DNA of 6,777 nucleotides from contig CABSNL010000083.1 in the NCBI GenBank assembly GCA_902479095.1, positions 1 to 6,777 of the forward strand, read 5' to 3'. Below, one piece after another: positions 1-4,653 of this stretch. The notes under the pieces were generated by a model. That model saw only the letters and a list, made by a program, of their open reading frames with translations. It was not told the DNA's origin and did not search any database. This stretch comes from an uncultured Collinsella sp. (lineage in GTDB: Bacteria > Actinomycetota > Coriobacteriia > Coriobacteriales > Coriobacteriaceae). A program made the translations under genes and the position numbers. Positions within the stretch are counted from its first letter, which is position 1. Every line of letters begins with the position of its first letter.

Positions 1-321
1 GCGGCTGAAGGCCCAGCGCACAATCTTGCTCTTGGCGAACTCGGACTTAAAGATGGGACGAATGCGGCGCCCCCCAAAGAACAGCGCCGTCTCCACGGCC
101 AAAAGCTCGGCCATCGAGGTGTGGTTGCAGATGATCACGCTGCCGCGGCCTTCTTGGCGCTCAAACAGTAGGTCGGCGTCCTCTACCTTCCAGCGCCACA
201 TGAGCTTGGAGAAGGCCCAAAGGATTGCCATGACCACGACGACGGTGCCGCGGATGAGCGCTGGAAACTCTGCATAAGGAGCGTTGTAATAATCCTCGGG
301 CGTCTGCTTAAACAGGCGCAT
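1..321 (-). CDS. plsC: PlsC-like 1-acyl-sn-glycerol-3-phosphate acyltransferase, N-terminal 107 residues (partial, runs off left edge)
   Basis: Members of the PlsC/LPLAT family transfer an acyl chain to position 2 of lysophosphatidic acid at the cytoplasmic membrane face, giving phosphatidic acid. The visible 107 residues begin MRLFKQTPEDYYNAPYAEF. A hydrophobic stretch follows at about residues 24-38, then the acyltransferase block I sequence CNHTSMAE around His67, and a block II-like region at about 87-96 (RIRPIFKSEF). Family proteins are usually about 200-260 residues, so more than half is missing beyond base 1. The ATG at 321 is well supported: a full AAAGGAGGT ribosome binding site at 327-335 sits 5 nt upstream. 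The gene starts 3 nt after the cmk stop, and that stop (325-327) touches the ribosome binding site, so translation is probably coupled. Oddity: the family's catalytic His-X4-Asp is His-X4-Glu here (His67, Glu72). HX4E is used by the related LpxL/HtrB acyltransferases, so activity is plausible, but the substrate could differ from that of textbook PlsC. Confidence 0.85.
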   Translation of the reverse strand, partial: MRLFKQTPEDYYNAPYAEFPALIRGTVVVVMAILWAFSKLMWRWKVEDADLLFERQEGRGSVIICNHTSMAELLAVETALFFGGRRIRPIFKSEFAKSKIVRWAFSR

Positions 322-324
322 GGG

Positions 325-1011
325 CTACCTCCTTTGGTTGATGAGGTCTTCGATAATGCGGACGACCTCGTCGATGGTGTGGGCGGTGGAGTCGACGTGT
401 ACGGCGTCCTCGGCGGGCACGAGCGGGGCGACCTCGCGACTGCTGTCGAGCTTGTCGCGCTGCTTAAGGGCGTCGAGCGTCTCGTCGACCTCGGCTTCGA
501 GCTGCTCGGTCGTGAGCGGCTGGGCGTCGTTTTGGTGACGCTGCAGTACGCGGCGGCGGGCGCGCTCACGCGGGTCGGCGGTTAGGAAGACCTTGACCTG
601 CGCGTTGGGGAACGCGACGGTTCCGATGTCGCGACCCTCGGCGACGATATCGCGGTCCTCGGCGGCGCGGCGCTGGTGGATGAGCATGGCGGCGCGCACG
701 CCCGGATAGGCCGAGACCTTGGACACGTTGGCGTCGACCTGCGGGGTGCGGATGGCGGCCGAAGCGTCCTGGCCGTCAATGGTCAGGCGCGTATCCTCGC
801 CGGTGCCGTTGGTAAAGCGAATTTCGATCTGCTCGGCGAGGGCATCGATGGCTGCCTCGTCATCCAGGTCGATGCCGCGGTCGAGCGCGGCGAAGGTGAC
901 GGCGCGGTACATGGCGCCCGTGTCGAGCTTGTTAAAGCCCAGCTGGCGGGCGATCTCCTTGGCGATGGTGGACTTGCCGGATCCGGCGGGGCCGTCGATG
1001 GCGACGATCAT
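325..1011 (-). CDS. cmk: Cytidylate kinase (CMP/dCMP kinase)
   Basis: Cmk phosphorylates CMP and dCMP with ATP in the cytoplasm, recycling cytidine nucleotides for nucleic acids and CDP-lipids. The 228-residue protein has the usual length for bacterial Cmk. It opens with a P-loop, GPAGSGKST at residues 7-15. Next come the LDTGAMYR motif at 29-36 (nucleoside monophosphate site), EGRDIGT at 125-131, the lid-type segment FLTADPRERARRR at 142-154, and the C-terminal RDKLDSSREVAPL at 185-197, which carries the conserved Arg-Asp and Ser-Arg residues. The ATG at 1011 has an AAAGGAAG ribosome binding site at 1018-1025. It lies 66 nt downstream of the rluB stop, with no terminator-like structure in between, so it is probably in the same transcript. 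plsC follows after 3 nt. In many Gram-positive genomes cmk stands next to plsC and sometimes ispH; what follows plsC here is outside the window. Nothing in the catalytic motifs looks broken. Confidence 0.97.
   Translation of the reverse strand: MIVAIDGPAGSGKSTIAKEIARQLGFNKLDTGAMYRAVTFAALDRGIDLDDEAAIDALAEQIEIRFTNGTGEDTRLTIDGQDASAAIRTPQVDANVSKVSAYPGVRAAMLIHQRRAAEDRDIVAEGRDIGTVAFPNAQVKVFLTADPRERARRRVLQRHQNDAQPLTTEQLEAEVDETLDALKQRDKLDSSREVAPLVPAEDAVHVDSTAHTIDEVVRIIEDLINQRR
327..335 (-). promoter_or_regulatory. Ribosome binding site of plsC, touching the cmk stop codon
   Basis: The minus strand reads AAAGGAGGT, a full anti-Shine-Dalgarno match, 5 nt before the plsC ATG. Its last base is the first base of the cmk stop TAG at 325-327. 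A ribosome ending on cmk therefore covers the plsC start, which favours reinitiation. Confidence 0.8.
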
Positions 1012-1077
1012 GCAATGCTTCCTTTCGATGATTGACGTGCTGGTATGGTTCGCGGGCGTTGGGGCGCGGCGGGTTGC

Positions 1078-2040
1078 CTAGCCCGTGTAGCGCTCGCGGT
1101 AGGTGTTGCGCTTGGGTGCGGAGCCGTGGCTGCCGTGGTGACGCGTGCGGCTGGCGAGGGTTTCCTGAGGCTTGCCACCGCGTTTGGCGCTCGCCTGCTT
1201 GGGTGGGATACCGCCGGCCTTGAGGATCTGCACCTCGCGGTCGGTGAGCTCGCGCCACGAGCCCTTGGCCACATCCTTGAGCTCCAGGCCGGCAAAGTTA
1301 CAGCGATGCAGGCGGATCACCGGGTGGTGGATCTTGCTCAGCATGCGCTTGACCTGGTTCTTGCGGCCTTCGCGGATGATGACCTCCACGGCGGTGGTGC
1401 CGGGCTTAACGCCTTGCGGAGCCACCGCATCGGCCTCGCGGGCGTTAATGACGCGGCAGATTGCCGGCTGGCATAAGCCGTCGTCGAGCTCGATGCCGCG
1501 GCGGAGTGGTTCCAAGTCGCGATCGGTCAGGTGGCCGTCCACCAGCGCTTGGTAGGTCTTGTAGACGTGCTTGCTGGGGTGCAGTAGGTCTTGCGACAGG
1601 TCGCCGTCGGTGGTAAAGAGCAAAAGGCCCGTGGTGTCGCGGTCCAGGCGACCCACCGGGAAGAGCCCCGGAAAGCGGTCGCGCGGGACCAGGTCGGCCA
1701 CGCAAGGGCGCCCCTGCGGGTCGCTCATGGTGGTGAGGTAGCCGGTCGGCTTGTAGAGCATCAGGTACACGGCGCCCTGGTTGAGCTTGACGGGCATGCC
1801 GTCGACCTCGATATGGTCGCGGTCGACGTCGACCTTGGTGCCCAGCTCGGTCGCGACCTCGCCGTTGACGGTCACGCGTCCGGCGGTCATCAGGTCCTCC
1901 GACCCGCGGCGGCTCGCAACGCCCGCGCGCGCCAAAAAGCGCTGCAGGCGCATGGTGTGCGGGTAGACAGGCTGGGCGTCGGTTGCGGGCACTGCGTTGC
2001 CCATGGCGCGCGTCTCCCCTACTTCGTTAGTCCTCGTCAT
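1078..2040 (-). CDS. rluB: RluB-family 23S rRNA pseudouridine synthase (RsuA/RluB/RluE/RluF family)
   Basis: RluB-type enzymes isomerise a uridine in helix 89 of 23S rRNA (U2605 in E. coli numbering), near the peptidyl transferase centre. From the start chosen here the protein has 320 residues. An S4 RNA-binding domain covers about 30-87 (MRLQRFLARAGVASRR onward). The catalytic domain holds PVGRLDRDTTGLLLF at about 128-142 with catalytic Asp133. The late family motif REGRKNQVKRML is at about 223-234. The C-terminal 45 or so residues are basic, glycine-rich and low in complexity, probably an RNA-binding tail. The start is ambiguous. ATG 2040 has GGAGGA at 2046-2051 with 5 nt spacing and overlaps scpB by 14 nt. 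ATG 2004 (308 residues) has AGGGGAG at 2014-2020 with 9 nt spacing and a 22-nt gap after scpB. ATG 1953 at the S4 domain has no ribosome binding site. I prefer 2040. Synteny after scpAB is the usual one for this family. Confidence 0.93.
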   Translation of the reverse strand: MTRTNEVGETRAMGNAVPATDAQPVYPHTMRLQRFLARAGVASRRGSEDLMTAGRVTVNGEVATELGTKVDVDRDHIEVDGMPVKLNQGAVYLMLYKPTGYLTTMSDPQGRPCVADLVPRDRFPGLFPVGRLDRDTTGLLLFTTDGDLSQDLLHPSKHVYKTYQALVDGHLTDRDLEPLRRGIELDDGLCQPAICRVINAREADAVAPQGVKPGTTAVEVIIREGRKNQVKRMLSKIHHPVIRLHRCNFAGLELKDVAKGSWRELTDREVQILKAGGIPPKQASAKRGGKPQETLASRTRHHGSHGSAPKRNTYRERYTG

Positions 2041-2755
2041 GCATATCCTCCGAGGTCTCGTCGACGACCAGGGTCTCAAAGTCCTCGACTGCCTCAACAT
2101 CTTCAACATCGGTATCGAGCAGTTCGCGCTCTTCGTCCAGATCTTCGGCCTGCTCCTCGAGCGTGGACTGAATGCTGCGGCCGCTCAGGCGCTCACGGAT
2201 AAACTGGCGCGACTGCTCGTCGGGGGCAAACTGCTCCAGATCGGGCAGGTCGCGGGTGGAGCGCAGGCCGAACTTTTCCAAGAAGGCGTTGGTCGTGCCG
2301 TAGATGATGGCCTGACCGCGCTGGGGGTCGCGGCCGAGCTCGCGCACCAGGCCCTTGTCCACGAGCGACGCGATGACGCCGTCAGAATTGACGCCGCGGA
2401 TGCCCTTGACCACCTCGCGCGTCACGGGCTGGTGGTATGCGATGACGGCCAAGGTTTCGAGCGCCGCCTGCGACAGCTTTTGCGTGTCCCAGCTCAACAC
2501 ATAGGCCTCGACCACGTCGTGGTAGGCGGGGTGCGTAAACAGGCGCCAGCCGCCGGCGACCTCGCGCAGCTGAAAGCCGCGGTTGGCCTCCTCGTACTCA
2601 ACCTTGAGCTCGGCGAGCAGCGACGCGCACTCGCCGGGGGCGATATCCAGTGCGCCGGCCAGCGCGGGCGCACTCACCGGGTCGCTCGATACCAGCAGCA
2701 GCGCCTCGAGGGCACCTTTGAGGCTGTTTGCCTCCAGCGTGGAAAGGGTTGACAT
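2027..2755 (-). CDS. scpB: Segregation and condensation protein B (ScpB)
   Basis: ScpB dimerises through winged-helix domains and binds ScpA. Together they bridge the SMC ATPase heads in the condensin complex that compacts and segregates replicated chromosomes. The 242-residue protein contains the typical N-terminal helix (LKGALEALLLVSSDPVS, residues 12-28), the first winged-helix region to about 90, and the family signature KLSQAALETLAVIAYHQPVTR at 93-113. The second winged helix follows and ends near IIYGTTNAFLEKFGL at 150-164. The tail (200-242) is extremely acidic, with 23 Asp/Glu in 43 residues and a single Arg, and is probably disordered. The ATG at 2755 lies 11 nt after the scpA stop, and that stop lies inside the ribosome binding site (TAGGAG at 2764-2769, 8 nt spacing). 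This coupling fits two proteins made for one complex. The downstream rluB start probably overlaps the end of scpB by 14 nt. Confidence 0.96.
   Translation of the reverse strand: MSTLSTLEANSLKGALEALLLVSSDPVSAPALAGALDIAPGECASLLAELKVEYEEANRGFQLREVAGGWRLFTHPAYHDVVEAYVLSWDTQKLSQAALETLAVIAYHQPVTREVVKGIRGVNSDGVIASLVDKGLVRELGRDPQRGQAIIYGTTNAFLEKFGLRSTRDLPDLEQFAPDEQSRQFIRERLSGRSIQSTLEEQAEDLDEERELLDTDVEDVEAVEDFETLVVDETSEDMHDED
2046..2051 (-). promoter_or_regulatory. Ribosome binding site favouring the rluB start at 2040
   Basis: GGAGGA on the minus strand lies 5 nt before ATG 2040, inside the end of scpB. A competing site, AGGGGAG at 2014-2020, lies 9 nt before ATG 2004. The first is closer to consensus and better spaced, which is why the longer protein was chosen. 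Confidence 0.6.
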
Positions 2756-2763
2756 GGTTGCGG

Positions 2764-2769
2764 CTCCTA
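2764..2769 (-). promoter_or_regulatory. Ribosome binding site of scpB containing the scpA stop codon
   Basis: The minus strand reads TAGGAG; its first three bases are the scpA stop (2767-2769), and the scpB ATG follows after 8 nt. This arrangement couples translation of the two subunits. Confidence 0.7.
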
Positions 2770-3579
2770 TTCGGTGAGCTCGGGGCCCTCGCCGGGCACG
2801 TATGCCTCGGCTCCCTCGACTCGTTTGATTTGAATGGTTCCAAAGATCTCGTCTTGGCTCAGCGTGAGCGAGCCGCGTTTGGCGAGCTCCAGCATGGCCA
2901 GGAAGGTGACGACGAGCTGCTCGGTGGTGGCGTCGCCGTCCAGCAGCTCGCGGAAGGTGCAGGTTTGGTGCGCCATGGTAAAGCGGTCGACTGAGGCCAC
3001 GGTCAGGTCGAGCGGCACGCGATGCGGCGCCACGTGCTCGGCCTCCAGCAGGAAGGTCTGGCGCTTGCCGTCCAGGTCGGCGCAGATGACGGCGAGGCCG
3101 CGCAGGGTAATGCCGGCCAGGTAGTCGGGCATAAGGCCTAAAAACTCGGGGTCGGGGCCGGCTACGCGCGGATGCATGCGGCTTTCGGCCTGCATGCGAG
3201 CACCGAGGGCCGCCGCCGCGCCCTTAAACTGCTTGTAGGCAATCAGGCGCTGGATCAGGACCTCGCGAAGGGCGTCGCCGTCGAGCGTACTGAGCTCCTC
3301 GAGGTCTTCGTCGAACTCGTCATCGTCGTCATCGACTTTGCGCGGGGCCTCCTGCGGCACCAAGGAGGCGGCCTTGATGTCCAAAAGTGTTGCCGCGACC
3401 AGCAAAAAGTCGCTCGCCACGTCCAGGTCCAGCGCCTCGATGCGCTCGGCCTCGGCAAGGTATTGCTCGGCCACCTCGCTGATTGAGATGGCGCCGATAT
3501 CTACTTTTTGGCGGGTTACCAGCTGCAGCAGCAGGTCGAACGGTCCGCTGTAGACCTGCGTCGACACGCGATACGACAT
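2767..3579 (-). CDS. scpA: Segregation and condensation protein A (ScpA, kleisin)
   Basis: ScpA is the kleisin subunit of the SMC-ScpAB condensin. Its N-terminus contacts the SMC neck and its C-terminal winged helix binds the other SMC head cap. The 270-residue protein is of normal length. It starts with the diagnostic VYSGPFDLLLQLV at residues 9-21 and continues with the helical N-domain (VAEQYL at 36-41, DFLLVAATLLDIKAASLVP at 57-75). A highly acidic linker at 83-95 has 11 Asp/Glu in 13 residues. The C-terminal winged helix follows, with VTFLAMLELAKRGSLTLSQDEIFGTI at 224-249. The ATG at 3579 has a full AAAGGAGGT ribosome binding site at 3585-3593, 5 nt upstream. It comes after the widest gap in the cluster (84 nt behind the M50 gene), which contains two hairpins and perhaps a weak promoter. 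scpB follows after 11 nt with the scpA stop inside its ribosome binding site. Confidence 0.97.
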   Translation of the reverse strand: MSYRVSTQVYSGPFDLLLQLVTRQKVDIGAISISEVAEQYLAEAERIEALDLDVASDFLLVAATLLDIKAASLVPQEAPRKVDDDDDEFDEDLEELSTLDGDALREVLIQRLIAYKQFKGAAAALGARMQAESRMHPRVAGPDPEFLGLMPDYLAGITLRGLAVICADLDGKRQTFLLEAEHVAPHRVPLDLTVASVDRFTMAHQTCTFRELLDGDATTEQLVVTFLAMLELAKRGSLTLSQDEIFGTIQIKRVEGAEAYVPGEGPELTE

Positions 3580-3596
3580 CTTCGACCTCCTTTGAC

Positions 3597-3648
3597 GGCG
3601 CCTTCGCGGCGCGGTTTGGGTGCATGTTGCGACCGTTTTGCACGGTCG
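3597..3648 (-). other. Two hairpins in the leader of scpA
   Basis: In the spacer between the M50 gene and scpA there is a perfect 7-bp inverted repeat, CGACCGT/ACGGTCG, with a 5-nt loop (3630-3648). A second GC-only 5-bp hairpin, GCGCC/GGCGC with a 5-nt loop, lies at 3598-3612, just upstream of the scpA ribosome binding site (3585-3593). Neither is followed by a T-run on the minus strand, so they are not classical terminators. They could be RNA-processing or stability elements, a factor-dependent terminator, or chance in GC-rich DNA. Confidence 0.45.
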
Positions 3649-3655
3649 ACCTGTA

Positions 3656-3684
3656 AGTTTACCTTAGATGCCGGCGATTGCGAA
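3656..3684 (-). promoter_or_regulatory. Possible weak sigma-70-type promoter for scpA
   Basis: On the minus strand TTCGCA (3679-3684, 4 of 6 against TTGACA) and TAAACT (3656-3661, 4 of 6 against TATAAT) are separated by exactly 17 nt. They straddle the end of the M50 gene, and a transcript would start near 3649, just before the hairpins. The match is weak and chance is a real alternative. Position upstream of the only sizeable spacer is its main support. Confidence 0.2.
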
Positions 3685-4347
3685 GTTGAGCAGCTGTTCA
3701 GCAAGCGGATACACGGTAACGTCGAAATAGCGGCCGATCACATCGATGCCGGTCCACATGGGCAGCAGGTACAGCACCAGGATGAGGATGGGCATAGCAT
3801 ATTGCTGCAGGCGGTAGTAGTTGGCGAGCGCCTTGCCTTTAAGGAACGGCACAATGATCGAAGAGCCGTCGAGCGGCGGGATCGGGATGAGGTTAAAAAA
3901 CGCAAGCGACATGTTGACCACGATAAACGTGGCACCGAAGTTCATGATCTGCGCTGCCACGGCAAAGGACATGTTGGTGTAGAGGTTGCCGTATGCGGTG
4001 TGCATGAGGGCGGCCGCAAGGCATGCCAGCGCGATGTTCGAAGCGGGGCCGGCTGCGCTCACCAGGACCTCATCGCGCTTGGGGTGCTTGAGGTTGTTGA
4101 GATAGACGGGCACCGGCTTGGCAAAGGCGAACACCGGGCCGCCGGCAGCGAGCATGAGCAGCGGCAGGATGATGGTGCCAAACGGGTCGATGTGGTTAAG
4201 CGGGTTAAGCGAGACGCGGCCGCGCGATCGGGCCGTCTTATCGCCGAGTGCCCAGGCCGCGGCGGCGTGCGCACTCTCGTGGATCACGATACCCACGATG
4301 ACGGCGACGGCGCTGGCGAGAAGGCTCATGATGTAGCTGCTGGACAT
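3664..4347 (-). CDS. M50-family (site-2 protease type) integral membrane zinc metalloprotease
   Basis: Proteins of this family are polytopic proteases that cut substrates within or near the membrane using one zinc ion. The 227-residue protein has the HEXXH motif HESAH at 23-27 (zinc ligands His23 and His27, catalytic Glu24) in its first membrane segment. It has GPASN at 100-104 and the third-ligand motif NLIPIPPLDG at 152-161 with Asp160. Hydrophobic segments lie at about 7-33, 57-76, 95-117, 127-157 and 184-198. There is no PDZ domain, so this is the compact type rather than an RseP-like protease. The ATG at 4347 has AGGGGAG at 4352-4358, 4 nt upstream, overlapping the stop of the small upstream gene. 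A later ATG at 4329 has no ribosome binding site. Compact M50 proteases are often found just upstream of scpA in Gram-positive bacteria. The substrate is unknown, and the gene neighbourhood does not reveal it. Confidence 0.93.
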   Translation of the reverse strand: MSSSYIMSLLASAVAVIVGIVIHESAHAAAAWALGDKTARSRGRVSLNPLNHIDPFGTIILPLLMLAAGGPVFAFAKPVPVYLNNLKHPKRDEVLVSAAGPASNIALACLAAALMHTAYGNLYTNMSFAVAAQIMNFGATFIVVNMSLAFFNLIPIPPLDGSSIIVPFLKGKALANYYRLQQYAMPILILVLYLLPMWTGIDVIGRYFDVTVYPLAEQLLNFAIAGI

Positions 4348-4356
4348 GGCGCTCCC

Positions 4357-4653
4357 CTAGCGGACGCGACGCGAGGCGCGCGTGAGCAGGTAGTCGGCCA
4401 CAAACAGGATGACGGCCACGATGGCGTAATCCAGGCGGAAGACGCCGCCAAAGGGAGAGGTGATGACGCCGTAGCCGGCGATGGCGCTCGGCAGCGCGCG
4501 CGAAAGCTCAACGACAAAGCCAACGATCTGCAGCTTGGCGGTGAGGCCGCTAAAGCACAGCAGCACGGTCATCGCGCTCATAAAGATGCCGCAGATGCGA
4601 CAGGCGATGGCGATGATGCTCATCGCCACGGCAGCGGCCTTACGAGAGTTCAC
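4357..4653 (-). CDS. Small membrane protein of unknown function, GTG start (98 residues)
   Basis: I do not recognise this protein with confidence. From the GTG at 4653 it has 98 residues and begins (M)NSRKAAAVAMSIIAIACRI. There is one long hydrophobic region at about 6-36, an amphipathic or partly hydrophobic middle (42-64), a second clear membrane segment at 75-90 (DYAIVAVILFVADYLL), and a basic end (TRASRRVR). This fits a two-helix inner-membrane protein. The GTG is supported by AGAGGAG at 4661-4667 with 7 nt spacing. The open frame continues upstream to an ATG at 4773, but that part is the out-of-frame shadow of the ABC-F C-terminus. An ATG at 4623 lacks a good ribosome binding site. The gene overlaps the ABC-F gene by 14 nt and ends 9 nt before the M50 protease gene, so it is very probably co-translated with both. 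The PFGGVFRLDYAIVAVIL segment faintly recalls YggT-type membrane proteins; this is a weak impression only. Confidence 0.75.
   Translation of the reverse strand: MNSRKAAAVAMSIIAIACRICGIFMSAMTVLLCFSGLTAKLQIVGFVVELSRALPSAIAGYGVITSPFGGVFRLDYAIVAVILFVADYLLTRASRRVR

Noticed and set aside
1997..2752. A 251-codon plus-strand frame opposite scpB.
   Set aside because: It covers scpB almost exactly in the complementary frame and shows no motif, while scpB has clear family signatures.
3630..3648. The 7-bp hairpin before scpA as an intrinsic terminator.
   Set aside because: No T-run follows on either strand, so it was recorded only as a hairpin.
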